DNA from: Adiantum capillus-veneris
Lineage: Eukaryota > Streptophyta > Polypodiopsida > Polypodiales > Pteridaceae
Reading direction: 5' to 3'
Length of the DNA stretch: 64,000 nt
Assembly: GCA_014529385.2 (NCBI GenBank)
Contig: CM043942.1
Location: 35,990,469-36,054,468, forward strand
The notes beneath the pieces are model-generated. The model did no database searches. It saw only the letters and a list, made by a program, of their open reading frames with translations, and was not told the DNA's origin. This document shows positions 11,584 to 22,194 of the stretch, piece by piece. Both the position numbers and the translations under genes were made by a program. Position 1 is the stretch's first letter. Each line of letters opens with the position of its first letter.

Positions 11584-12097
11584 TGTCACAAACTGGTGAT
11601 GTGGCAGCAGGTCCCCGGACATACACTGCTGATGTGGCAGCAGACCCCGGATATTGCGCCGACAGGTTGACGTGGCAGCTTGAAAATCGCGGCGAAAATT
11701 ACGTTGCTGACAAGGCAAGGCATACGGAATTGCGCAATCTACGATGGTTGATTTTTATGACAGCTTTTGGGACAAATGCTTTTGAGAATTAAAAGCTTTT
11801 GAGTTTAATGCTTTTGGGGCTCTGCTTTTTGGGCATCCCTTGTACCTTTAAATAAGTGGGCAAGGCCTCACTTCTCAAAGCATCTGGATGCAGAGTCTGA
11901 GAGTGAGCACCTGCCTACTCTCTTGTACTTTGAACACAGATTAATAAAAAAAAACCCGAAAGGGGGCGCTAGTCTTTGGGACCAATACCTCTGGGCACGG
12001 AACTACGCCGGGCCGCATCAATTTTGTGAACTGTTTTGAAGTGAATCTCTGTTGTGTCGCGGTAGAATCTTGACGTGGGGTGTCCAAGTTTGTTACA
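11584..12097 (+). repeat. 5' LTR of element B
   Basis: 514 bp, TGTCACAAACTGG to CAAGTTTGTTACA. It contains the block GGGGCTCTGCTTTTTGGGCA followed by CTTTAAATAAG (TATA-like), a TCTGGATGCAGAGTCTGAGA block and a polyadenylation-like region. These blocks recur in LTRs G, I, K1, F and those at 41.9 and 60.1 kb, so they belong to one LTR superfamily. Confidence 0.9.
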
Positions 12098-12098
12098 G

Positions 12099-12112
12099 TG
12101 GTATCAGAGCGC
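12099..12112 (+). other. primer-binding site of element B
   Basis: TGGTATCAGAGCGC lies one base after the LTR end. This matches the 3' end of plant initiator-Met tRNA, the usual primer of plant LTR elements. Confidence 0.85.
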
Positions 12113-12161
12113 GACCGATTTCTCTTCTATCGAAAAAACCGATCCTTTTCTCGCGGCTCTT

Positions 12162-12436
12162 ATGGATTCCAACAAGAAACAGTCGACTTCTTCTGCATCT
12201 GCGATTGCGGGAGGAGATCACGAAGAAGCAAATAGAGGAAGAGTACGGCCCACCTCGGCCTACTCAGTTCGAGATTGAAGAGATGGAACGTCGACAACTG
12301 GTTAACGTGTCAACAAAGCAAATGATTAAAATTGCAAAGCATCCAAAATTTGCTAAATTTGTCTCAGAAATCCATCGCAGAAGTGCACACCCAGTTGGCA
12401 GAAAGCCACATAACCACCTATCAAACTAGCAATCAA
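12162..12436 (+). pseudogene. element B gag, N-terminal part
   Basis: Starts at an ATG (MDSNKKQSTSSASAIAGG) matching the gag start of element G at 28064 (MDFNKKQSTYSVFANAGG). A frame change near 12215 moves the homologous stretch PRPTQFEIEEMERRQLVN into another frame. The reading stops at the copia E insertion; the sequel begins at 18235. Function in the ancestor: N-terminal, probably helical part of the capsid precursor. Confidence 0.8.
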
Positions 12437-12441
12437 GAAAC

Positions 12442-12629
12442 TGAAGGAGTACGAGCGGAAGTGCGACGCGAGAGAGAGTGCGAGAAGAAGAGCACGACGA
12501 TATGGTGAACTCGCTCTACTGTAATGTGTAGAGCATAGTGAGTTCTTATTAGGTTTTACAAAAGAATATGTGTACATACCTTGCCTGCCCACTTACCTGG
12601 GCGACCACATTGGGCTTTATACCCCAACA
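12442..12629 (-). repeat. 3' LTR of copia E
   Basis: 188 bp; on the minus strand TGTTGGGGTATAAAGCCCAA to CTCGTACTCCTTCA. It matches 17736-18229 apart from the SINE-like insert there. Target duplication GAAAC precedes it at 12437. Confidence 0.93.
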
Positions 12630-12645
12630 ACCTCCCACTTAAAGT
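12630..12645 (-). other. polypurine tract of copia E
   Basis: On the minus strand TTAAGTGGGAGGT directly precedes the TGTTGGGG start of the 3' LTR. Confidence 0.8.
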
Positions 12646-12718
12646 CCAATGTGGTACTTTAAGTGTGAGAGAAGCTACTATACAAGCTAATATACAAGAG
12701 ATGTAGAGAAGTGATGTA

Positions 12719-13768
12719 CTACCCTACACCTAAGTGCTTGCGAAAATGCGCAAAGCTCTCTGAGGGAAGTCCTTTTGTAAGTAGATCAGCAGGATTTTCT
12801 GTGGTGTGAACTTTGACAAGCTGAAGTTGCTTATCCTCGAGCATTTCCCTAATGAAATGATACTTCACCTCCACATGCTTTGTCTTTGAGTGATAAACTG
12901 GATTGCGAGCCAATTGTATAGCACTTTGACTATCACAATATAACACAGGCATCTCTTCTTTGATTCCCAAATATGTTACTAGTCGATTAAGCCAAATTGA
13001 TTCTTTGCATGCCTCTGATGCTGCAACATATTCAGCCTCTGTAGTAGACTGAGTAACACAATCTTGTAATCTAGAACGCCATGATACTGCTCCACCAGCC
13101 AATGTAAAGACATACCCTGACGTAGACCTTCGGTTGTCTAAGTCACCTGCATAATCTGAGTCTGTAAAACCCTTTACACTTAGCTCCTGACTCCCATAGC
13201 ATATACGCATACTCTTTGTAGCTTTCAGGTATCTCAATATTCTTTTCACTGCCTCCCAATGTTTCTTGCCTGGGTTTGACATGTATCGACTTACTACTCC
13301 CACTGCAAATGCAATGTCTGGGCGAGTAGCAATCATTGCATACATCAAACTACCCACTGCAGACGCATATGGAATCTTATCCATTTCTGCCTGTTCTTCC
13401 TCAGACACAGGACAATCTTGTTTGCTAAGTTTCACATATGGTGGCAATGGAACACTCAGTGCCTTTCCCTTCTCCATATTGAAACGTTGCAAAACCTTGT
13501 CAATATACTCTGTTTGAGATAACCAAATCAACTTCTTTGATCTGTCTCTCCCAATGCGCATACCAAGTATATGACTTGCCTCACCCATGTCTTTCATGTC
13601 AAACGATTTTGCCATCTTTGACTTCAAAGCTGAAATTTCTTCCAAGTGCTTGCCAGCAATCAACATGTCATCCACATACAAAATAAGGATCAGCCAACTA
13701 CCATCCTTAGCCTTCTTTGTATATAGACAGTGATCGAACTCACTACGTTTGTAGCCTTGAGAAAGCAT
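12719..13768 (-). pseudogene. copia E reverse transcriptase C-terminal part and RNase H
   Basis: A 349-residue open frame. It starts inside RT (LSQGYKRSEFDHCLYTKK) and contains the catalytic LILYVDDMLIAG (about 13655-13690), then VGSLMYAMIATRPDIAFAVG, and the RNase H domain (GFTDSDYAGDLDNRRSTSGY, STTEAEYVAASEACKE, YCDSQSAIQLARNP, SKTKHVEVKYHFIRE, ending DLLTKGLP). All expected catalytic acids are visible. The frame is separated from the N-terminal RT half by one frame change near 13775; otherwise this is the best preserved copia segment. Confidence 0.93.
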
Positions 13769-13781
13769 AAACTTGTGGAAT

Positions 13782-14177
13782 TTATGGTACCATGCCCTCG
13801 GTGATTGTTTTAAGCCATAAAGACTCTTTTAACAACTGGCATACCCAATCTTCCTTGCCTTTCTCAACAAACCCTTCTGGCTGCTGCATGTAAATTTCCA
13901 CATCTAAATCACCATGCAAGAACGCTGTCTTGACATCCATTTGGTGCAACACCAAATCTAATATGGCAACCAATGCAAGAAAGCATCTCAATGTAGTCAT
14001 CTTGACCACCGGAGAGAAGTCTTCATCAAAGTCAATGCCTTGTTCTTGCTTAAAACCCTTGGCAACAAGCCTTGCTTTGTACTTTGGCTGACTATCATGA
14101 GCGGTGATCTTATACCTGTAAACCCATTTACAGGGTAGAGCCTTTTTGCCCCGTGGTAATTTAACTAGCTTCCATGT
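13782..14177 (-). pseudogene. copia E reverse transcriptase, N-terminal part
   Basis: After a TAG at about 14176 the same frame continues with TWKLVKLPRGKKALPCKWVY, then KARLVAKGFKQEQGIDFDED and FSPVVKMTTLRCFLAL, the conserved start of copia RT, and HQMDVKTAFLHGDLDVEIYM. The frame ends with a shift in what should be the LKKSLYGLKQSPR motif. Homologous to the plus-strand copia fragment at 32740-33610. Confidence 0.9.
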
Positions 14178-15026
14178 CTAGTTTTTATGCGGAGCTGTCA
14201 TCTCTGACTGCTTGGCCAATTGCCAATTCCCGGAGTCCTTCATTTGCACTGCTTCCTTGTAACATGAAGGCTCATTGCAATCAGTCAACATGACATAGTT
14301 CATAGATGGAACAAACCTATCAGGAGGTAGTGTGACACGTCCAGATCTACGCACAATAGGTGGCTCAGGCTCAGCCACAACCTGTGGTTCCACTCTATCC
14401 TGTCCTTGATCCTCTTGAGCTCTGACATTTTGTCTTGCACGTGTAGGTCCATCTTCTTGGAAGACAACTCTTCTAATCTCCTCAACCCTCTCTGGTTTAG
14501 AATGATATTTGGATTCATTAAAGTGAACATCATTGCTGCGGACAACCTTTCTGGATTCGGGATCCCAAAGTCTGTACCCCATCTCACCAGAATTACCATA
14601 GCCTTGAAAGATGCACTTTCTACTCTTTGGCTCAAGTTTGTTCCTAAATTCCTTTGGAACGTGAGTATATGCCTCAGAGCCAAAGACTCTGAGATGCTTG
14701 TATGAGGGCATTTTGCCTGACCATACCATCTGCAAAACCTTGCTAGGAGATCTATTTACAAGATGAACAGCTGTTGATACAGCTTCAGCCCAAAACCCAT
14801 TTGGCAGCTGAGCATTAGACAACATACTTCTGACCTTCTCTTGTATGGTCCTATTCATCCTCTCAGCAAGACCATTTTGAGGAGGATTGTAAGGAGCAGT
14901 AAGTTCACGTTTTATACCTTTTAACTCACAAAAGTCCTGAAAGGCCTTTGAAACATACTCTCCACCATTGTCAGTGCGTAAGCATTTAAGCTTCTTGCCA
15001 CTCTGATTCACTCTGATTCTCCACAA
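14178..15026 (-). pseudogene. copia E integrase core to linker
   Basis: Second half of the copia integrase: LRTDNGGEYVSKAFQDFCE and ITAPYNPPQNGLAERMNRT-like motifs with the D and E of the catalytic triad, then NRSPSKVLQMVWSGKMPSYK and LRVFGSEAYTHVPKEFRNKL, followed by a charged linker to RT. A frame change near 15010 separates it from the first integrase half, and it ends in TAG at about 14176. Confidence 0.9.
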
Positions 15027-16692
15027 GTGTCACAAACGTTTTGAAAACACTAAATGCTTCATCCTTGTGCTTGAGAAAGTAAACCCATACTTTCCTCGAG
15101 TAATCATCTATAAATGTCATAAAGTAAGAAGCTCCCCCTAGAGATAGGTTAGGCATAGATCCACACAAATCACTATGAACAAGTGCCAACTGTGTATCTC
15201 TTCTACTGCTTCTATGCTTATGTGGCTGCTGTGTTTGCTTACCATACAGACAATGTTCACAGAATTCAAAATCATTAAATGAAAAGCCAGGCAAATAACC
15301 AGAACAAGACAAGATTTCCATTCCCTTCTTGGACATATGTCCTAACCGGCTATGCCACAAAGAAACGTTCGGCTGCTCGGTTACATTGATTACATTTTTA
15401 GAGACATTTGATACATAAATCATGTAAAGTTCTCCAGACTTTACTCCATGTGCTACTGTCATAGAACCTTTGGATATCTTCCACATGTTCTGTCCAAAGG
15501 TGGTGACGTAGCCAGCATCATCAAGTAAGCCTGTGCTGATCAAGCTCCTTGTAATTGCGGGAACATGTCTCACATTCTTCAGCGTGAAAGAAGAGCCATT
15601 CTGAAACTTCAATTGAATATCTCCAACACCTAAGATCTCACATGTCTGCCCATTGCCTAGCCGAACATGATCTTTAGTGGTCACATAAGAAGTAAACCAC
15701 TCCTTGTTTGGAGACACATGAAGTGATGCCCCTGAGTCTATAATCCAGTCACTCAGTGCATTTCCATTAGATGCTGGAAGAAGAGCTGAGTCCATTGTAT
15801 TCTTCAAGAAGTAGATGTCTCCTGACACTAGACTGTCATCCTCTGCAACAGTGTTTGTCACATTTATTTCTTGAATCTTCACTGAGGACTTGTTCTTCTC
15901 ACCATGGTCTTCAGCTTTCTCTTTGCCTTTTTCTGCTTTCCATTCTCTGCAGTCTCTTTTCATGTGACCCTTCTTTCCACAATGGTAGCATTCTATGTCA
16001 CTCTTGCCTTTAGCACTGCGAGACTTGCTACGAGACTGATACCTCTTTCCACCTTTGTACTTTTCTTTGGTCCTTCCCCTGACAACTAAGGCTGTTCCTT
16101 TGCCTTTGTCCATTGTCTTTCTATTGGTTTCTTCAGTAAGCAGACTTCCTTCTACACCTGCTATGTTCAAACCATCTGGAGGTGTAGAATTACTCAGAGC
16201 TGTGCGAAAAGTGTCCCAACTTTCCGGCAATGTGATCAACAGGAACATAGCTCTAACAGGTTCATCAAACTTGACACCTTGAGCTGACAACTGACTATAG
16301 ATCGTGTTGAATTCATTTAAATGATTGGACATAGGTGTCCCTTCTTTCATCTTCAAGTCAACAAGATTCTTAAGCCAATATACCTGTGAAGCTGCACTCT
16401 GCTTCTCATAAAGATCACTCAGCTTTAACCATGCTTGATAAGCCGACATCTCGTCTGCTACATTGAAGTAAACGCTTTCTGCGAAAGTCAGCATAATGGT
16501 AGAAAGTGCCAATTCATCCGTTTCGCTCCATTCATCTTCGTGCATATCTTCTGGTTTTATCCCCTTGAGCTTTATAGGTTTTATCTGCTTCTTTTGTACC
16601 AACACGTGCCAAATCTGCTTCTTCCACAATGGGAAATTGGTTCCATCCAGCTTCTTGATATTGTAAAGAGCAGTGTCCTGTGATCAAGCCAT
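14986..16692 (-). pseudogene. copia E gag-protease-integrase N-terminus
   Basis: The natural start is the ATG at 16690-16692, but codon 3 is TGA (16684-16686), where a Trp codon would be expected. The frame then runs open for about 560 codons. Gag has the copia UBN2-type fold (YQAWLKLSDLYEKQSAASQV, FNTIYSQLSAQGVKFDEPVR, LPESWDTFRTALSN), a basic linker and the zinc knuckle CYHCGKKGHMKRDC (about 15950-15991). Protease shows DWIIDSGASLHVSP (about 15715-15750). The integrase HHCC finger (LWHSRLGHMSKKGM ... CEHCLYGK) and HSDLCGSMP with FIDDYSRKVWVYFLK follow. Confidence 0.92.
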
Positions 16693-17719
16693 AGCTACGC
16701 TTCACAGTGGTTTACTTTCCTGGAAAAAATTCGGCAGAGTTTCCCCTGTAAACTGACCTCTGAACCAATATCAACCTGTCAAATGAACCAAGAAAGCTTC
16801 AGATTCTGCAGAAATTTTGACAGAGTCTCCTTTGTCAAATGGCTTTGCTGTACTAAAAAAACAGACCAAAAAACAGCTCAAAAACACTGTCTCTCTGACA
16901 CTGTAAGCTGCGGGTAAACCTATCCTGCACCTGTACTGTCTCTGACTGTCCTGTCACTGTCCTGTACGCATAGACTGCGACAATGCCTCAACGGCAGTAA
17001 AGCAAAGATGCAATCCCAACTGTCTAACTCACAGTCAATACATCCTAGCTGCCTATCTAAGGGTGCTCGAGGGATCGCTCCAAGACCTGTATCACCGAAA
17101 GGATCTCAACATTCGAGAATCCCCCAGCTCAATAAAACCTCACTCGACCCTCAACAAAGGCTACAGTAAATCTGACAGTACATAGACTTCCCACAAAGTT
17201 ATACATCCGCAAATTTCCCACTGTATGCTGTAACCGCTGCGGCGGTTGTTTGCTGCGTGACTCACAGCCAGCAAACCCTCAACAAACATACATCATCTCT
17301 GACAATACATCCCATGTGGAAGTACCTGCAATGTCAGGATGAAATCTGGAATATCAAGCAGCAAACACAAGCTACCTGATGAACTAGTGGATGTCGCCTA
17401 CAGTCTGTGTGTAGATGCGCCTGTGTCGTATGTGACACGCCTCCAAGAACTGTGAGCCGTCCTTTGATGTGTAGACAGCCACAAATCAACACTCTGGGAG
17501 TGTCGATATCCTCAGCACCTGCAGTCGTAGGCCGAAAACCCCAAATTTGCAGAGTCGGATCTGCACCCGTCGAGACCACGTAGTCGAAAATGGCCTGCGC
17601 AGACCTTTGTCGAAGCCGAACGGTGGCGGAGATTGGGGCCGTGTCTTCGCCTGTCGAATTTCACTCCATTCTGAGTTGGTGACTCTAGCCTCCTGCAGTG
17701 CTGCCCCGAGCCTCGATCT
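16693..17719 (-). other. copia E 5' untranslated leader
   Basis: About 1 kb between the primer site and the gag start without a credible gene. It is rich in CTGT/ACAG-type repeats near 16890-16990. A leader this long is not rare in plant copia elements and would carry the packaging signal. Confidence 0.6.
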
Positions 17720-17733
17720 GAGCTCTGATACCA
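17720..17733 (-). other. primer-binding site of copia E
   Basis: On the minus strand TGGTATCAGAGCTC begins two bases after the 5' LTR end (TTCA, then AC). This is the initiator-Met type primer site. Confidence 0.85.
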
Positions 17734-17735
17734 GT

Positions 17736-18229
17736 TGAAGAAGTACGAGCGGAAGTGCGACGCGAGAGAGTGCGAGAAGAAGAGCACGACGATATGGTGA
17801 ACTCGCTCTACTGTAATGCGTAGAGCATAGTGAGTTCTTATTAGGTTTTACAAAAGAATATGTGTACATACCTGGCGGCCCGCCCACTTACGTGGGTGAC
17901 CACATTGGGCTTTATACCAAATCACTGAATTCGTTTGGTGATTTCCCGACGTTACCCTCGGGTGGCGTGATTAACAAGGGAACATGGACTGACTAACATG
18001 GCATGAAAAGACTTTTTACTCCCCCGAGGGGGAAACCTGCTTCCATTCCCCGTTGACATGCCACGATACGGCATGGAGGCGCTTTTCCCCTTGTCGGCAA
18101 GTCCGCAAGATAACTTGTCTTTGACTCGTTTGCGTGCACGCGAAGCAAAGGCAGTTCCTTGCTGGCTTGCCGGCTCTAGCCCAAAAAAGTAAAAAAGTAA
18201 AAAGTAAAATTGGGCTTTATACCCCAACA
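17736..18229 (-). repeat. 5' LTR of copia E, enlarged by an insert
   Basis: Matches the 188-bp LTR at 12442-12629 except for 305 extra bases: a 290-bp insert at 17919-18208 plus one copy of a 15-bp duplicated target. Without it the LTR is 189 bp. Confidence 0.92.
17919..18208 (+). mobile_element. SINE-like insertion in the copia LTR
   Basis: 290 bp flanked by a perfect 15-bp direct repeat ATTGGGCTTTATACC (17904-17918 and 18209-18223). The sister LTR at 12442 shows the empty site. The right end is A-rich (AAAAAAGTAAAAAAGTAAAA), and a duplication of this length with an A-rich tail is the mark of target-primed reverse transcription. The body holds several hairpins: AAATCAC...GTGATTT at the start, CCCCCGAGGGGG, and CATGCC...GGCATG. 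I see no convincing tRNA A or B box, so the parent RNA is unknown. A truncated LINE end is the alternative. Confidence 0.75.
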
Positions 18230-18234
18230 GAAAC

Positions 18235-19500
18235 CTCCTCCTCTGAGGATGTTTATAGAGGAAGAATTACAAGAGGTGGTTCAGACACAGATTAGCCGGC
18301 TTTTGGACGCAAACAACAAATCCAAAAAGCTTGAGAAAAAGCACAAGAAAGGAACCGATTTCCTTTGTTATTTGGGTCGTCAATCTTCTTTTGGCTCGGC
18401 AAGAAAGCAGAAGAAGCGTGTACGATTTGAAGCACTACCCATTTCTTCTTCTTCTTCTGACAGTTCTGCTAGCTCTGCTGACTCGAGCGAAGAAGATAGA
18501 AATGGCAAAAAGCGAAGCAAAAAGAAAAGCTTCGGAAAGGGCAAGAAACATGCAAAGAAGCCTAGATTTCGCCCAGTTTCTGACAGTTCTACAGAGGAGT
18601 CATTCTTAGATAGTTCGGACTCCGATGATCACATGTTTTATGCAAAGAAGAAGCATTTTTATAAAGCCAACCAATATGACTTGCTCGAAGATAAAAGCAA
18701 GAAAGTAAAACAAGTCAAAGAAGGTGGACTGTCGATTAAGTTTGACTCTTTTTTTGGATTTAGAGATGCTCTGAGGGCTTTGGCCTTCATTCAGCAGGTT
18801 GACATAGCTTTCTTTGGAGGGCATTACTCAGAGCACTCCAAGATTAGAAGGGCTACATCTTACTTCAAGGGAAATGCTCGAACATGGTGGTCCACTCTTC
18901 TTCTGAGGAAGGAAGCTCCAATTAAATGGTTGATATTCAAAAGGGTTTTTATTTCTTCTTGGTTGACTCGGGAGTACGAATGAGATACACGAACTGCTTG
19001 GAATCATCTTCGGATGACCAAGGGAGATTCTTTGGACGCTTATTGCGAGAGATTTTGGAACTCTTTTCTACCAGCCTCTTCATTTAAGGTGGTCTCGTTT
19101 AAAGAACAGATTGAGCCGTTTTGTTCCGGACTTTCTATAGAGATCCCAAACTACTACTTGGAACAAAAGTCAAATTCTATTCAAGAATTGATGAGTCATG
19201 CGAAAAGGGATTTGCGATACATTCGGGAAATTTGACTTACCCCACTGATGAGATCTTGACTCAGAGAACCCAACATAATTCTAACAATGAAAATAGAGTT
19301 CCAAGAAAAGAAAGACAAGGATACACGACCCCGGATCACTCTTCGAGAGAGGGCCAGTTACATCAAAGAAGGGAAGTGTTTTGGATGAGGAGAACATGGG
19401 CACGTGTCCGCGAAGTGCCCTAAAAAGGCACAACAAGAACAAAATGAAGACATGCCAGAGAGTTCGAGAGAAGTTGAGGAACGTGGCAGAAATGGCAAGA
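18235..19500 (+). pseudogene. element B gag, C-terminal part
   Basis: Resumes the gag interrupted by copia E. The frame 18210-18983 (real homology from 18235) encodes a Ser- and Lys-rich region followed by the capsid signature (AFIQQVDIAFFGGHYSEHSK, FKGNARTWWSTLLL). After a TGA near 18982 the homology goes on with TAWNHLRMTKGDSLDAYCER. The CCHC zinc knuckle near 19380-19425 is broken by a stop within the expected C-F-G-C-E-E-H-G-H-V motif, which is intact in element G (CFGCEEHGHVFAKC). The unusually Ser/Lys-rich insert ahead of the capsid is shared by G and the 31.6-kb copy. Confidence 0.85.
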
Positions 19501-20095
19501 TGAAAGCAGGACTGGTTCCAGTCTCCAGATTGCATGGGTACTGACCCAAGCACGATTGATGAAAGTATAGAACTTTGTCGAGCTTGGGGCATAGTGAAAG
19601 ATCAAGAAGCCCTGATTTTCTTTGATGGAGGAGCCAAGGCCAACGTCATTTCACCTGAATTGGCTACGCGGCTCGAGATTACACCCGATCGGATAGGACC
19701 ACAAGCAGAGGCCACGGCCAACTTCATTTCACCTGAATTGGCGGCGCGGCTTGAGATTACACCCAATCGGATAGAACCACAAGCAGAGGCAGTTCTAGCG
19801 GCACCCGGATGAGACATAGCCATTACACCCGTCATTAGCAAACTTCGATGGCATTGTCAGGGGTATTTGGGGCACGAGGACTTTTACATAATGCCCTTGG
19901 AAGGTTGTGATGTCCTCCTTGGAGTCCCTTGGTACCATAAGAACAACGCCGTGGTCGATTATTGGGCGAAGAAAGCGACATTGACAAATGAAAAGGGCCG
20001 AAAAATTGTACTTGATGTGAAACTAAAGGGCAAGTCTGTTTCTATTGTATCAGCTTCGGCCGTTTCCAAATTAATGAAATCCAGTCTGTTTGTTT
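19500..20095 (+). pseudogene. element B retropepsin with internal duplication
   Basis: Aspartic protease: ELCRAWGIVKDQEALIFFDG with catalytic Asp at 19624-19626 and the flap-side motif GCDVLLGVPW near 19905-19935. A 78-bp segment of 26 codons is duplicated in tandem and in frame (19633-19710 and 19711-19788), repeating the stretch NVISPELATRLEITPDRIG in slightly diverged form. A TGA near 19810 interrupts the frame before the flap region. Confidence 0.88.
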
Positions 20096-20185
20096 AGTCG
20101 ATCTATTTGAAAGAGTTAAATGATGAACACGTGATAAATATGTTAGAGCTTCCACAGTCATGCCGATTGCTTTTCTGAGGGACTG

Positions 20186-21530
20186 CCAGGCGAGTTGCCA
20201 CCATCTCGTCCTGAGGATCATACTATTGATCTGATACGTGGAAGCACTCCACCGAATCGGCCACCTTATTGTATGAGCCGAGCCCAGAATGAAGAGATTA
20301 TGAACCAAGTGAAAGACATCTTGGAAAAGAGTCTTATCCAGCCGAGTACTTCACCCTATTGCTCTCTGGTGTTGTTGGTTTTAAAGAAAGGCGGATCTTG
20401 GAGAATGTGTAATGATATAGAGCTCTCAATAAAATCACCATCAAGAACAGATTTCCGATTCCGAGGATCGATGATATTCTTGACCGACTACATGCATCCT
20501 CTTGTTCCAGCAGGATCGATTTGAAAAGTGGACATCACCAGATCCGAATCGTGCTGAGAGATGTCTACAAGGACAACTTTTTGGACGAGCTTCGGTTTAT
20601 ATGAATTTTTGGTGATGCCTTTTGGCCTTACCAATGCTCCAACGACTTTCAACTGAATGATGGATAGGATTTTTAGAGAGTACAAATCTTTTGTTGGCAC
20701 TTTCTTTGATGACATTATAGTCTTCTCCAAGGATGAGGCAGAACATAGACACCATTTGCTCTACAGGTCTTTCAGGCATTGCGAGATCACAAGTTAGTAA
20801 TCAATGCCAAGAAGAGTGAATTTTTCTTACCGGAAATACACTTTTTGGGACACATCGTCTCAGAAGCAGGAGTACAAATGGACCCGGCCAAGATCGACTC
20901 TCTACGTGATTGGCCCGATTTGAAGAATGGTTCATAAAGTTAGAAACTTCTTGGGCTTATGTTCTTACTACCGACGGTTCATTAGAAAATCTGCAGAGGT
21001 TGCTTCTCCTTTGCATATTTTGACACGGAAAGATATATTGACTATTGGACTAGTTTTGACTTTGTCAGATTTGCAAAAGTCATTTGAAGTATATTGTGAT
21101 GCTTGTGGTCGTAGTCTGGGTGCGGTCTTCTTAATGCAAGAAGGCCATGTCATTGCCTATGAGAGTCGATTGTTTTCAAGGCCGGAACTGACAGCACAGA
21201 TTTATGAGAAAGATCTTTTGGCGGTTATCCATGCTCTTATTACTGGCGACATTACCTACTCGGAGCCGATTTTATGGTCTTTACTGATCATCAGAGTTTA
21301 CGCTACTTCTTGTCACAGAAGCAGCTTTCGGAAAAGAAGATGCGGTGGGCTAACATCTTGTCACAATTTCACTTCCAGATTGTTCATGTACAGGGACAGA
21401 AGAACTTGGTGGGAGATGCTTTGTCCTGGAAGTCGTTAGTCTTGACTATTTCCGCGATTCACCATAGAAACTTCGAGGACAAGGTCGATCAGTACGCCAT
21501 AGATCCAGATTTTTCGGATGTATTCACATG
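20186..21530 (+). pseudogene. element B reverse transcriptase-RNase H
   Basis: RT starts with PPSRPEDHTIDLIRGSTPPN and LIQPSTSPYCSLVLLV, and the catalytic FFDDIIVFSK is readable near 20703-20735. Several frame changes occur at about 20420, 20560, 20640 and 20760. The connection and RNase H (FLGLCSYYRRFIRKSAEVAS, VYCDACGRSLGAV, VFTDHQSLRYFLSQKQLSEK, GDALSWKSL) are spread over frames 20927-21439 and 21274-21531. Close in sequence to the remnant at 640-2467. Confidence 0.88.
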
Positions 21531-22189
21531 AATACAGAATGGGGAGGTAGTAGCGGGATATTTCATACGAGATGGCTACTTGATAAAGAAAACGATGTTG
21601 TGCGTTATACAGTTGTTGAGGGAAAAGGTTCTAGTTGAATGCCACTGTCCACCATTTATGGGTCACCGCGGCATTGATACCACCTTGAAAGGTGTGGAGC
21701 GTTACTTCTTTTGGCCGAGACTCAAGAAGGATGTGGACGACTTTGTACGTAGTTGCTTGGTATGCTAGAAGGTCAAGTTTGACAGGCATAAAGCACAGGG
21801 ATTGTTACAACCTTTATCCATTTCCACCCGCCCCTGGGAAATTTTGATCTCCCGAAGACACAGAGTGGGCACGATGGTATCTGGACTGTTATTGACAGAT
21901 TTAGCAAGCAAGCTCATTTTATTCCAGTGAAGAAAATAGTCAAGCCAGATCACTTAGTGAGATTGTTCGTTGCCCAGATATTCAGATTACATGGCATGCC
22001 TGAGACAATTGTTTCTGACAGAGATCCCCGATTCACGAGTTTGTTTTGGAAGGCTATTTGGGAGAACATTGGCACACGGTTGCAGTTCTCGTCATCTTTC
22101 CACCCGCAGATTGATGGGCAATCTGAGATTGCAAATTCAGTCGTACTGGATTTATTGAAGTCTTACATTTTGGATCAGAAGACTCAATG
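21531..22189 (+). pseudogene. element B integrase, first part
   Basis: Zinc finger (CHCPPFMGHRGIDTTLKGVE, SCLVC) at 21580-21768, a deletion in the core near 21850, then IVKPDHLVRLFVAQIFRLHG, GMPETIVSDRDPRFTSLFWK and SSSFHPQIDGQSEIANSVVL. The frame stops where element C is inserted after TQWE; the rest lies at 26411. Confidence 0.87.
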
Positions 22190-22194
22190 GGAAA

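Larger units (their letters stand above)
12442..18229 (-). mobile_element. Ty1/copia element E, near-complete
   Basis: Minus-strand copia element with LTRs of about 188 bp (12442-12629 and 17736-18229, the latter enlarged by an insert), primer site, a leader of about 1 kb, gag-protease-integrase-RT-RNase H in the copia order, and a polypurine tract. Flanked by a perfect GAAAC duplication (12437-12441 and 18230-18234) within gag of element B. The LTRs differ at about six sites plus two small indels. Damage is light: a TGA at codon 3 of gag, a frame change near 15010, a TAG near 14176 and a frame change near 13775. Confidence 0.95.
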
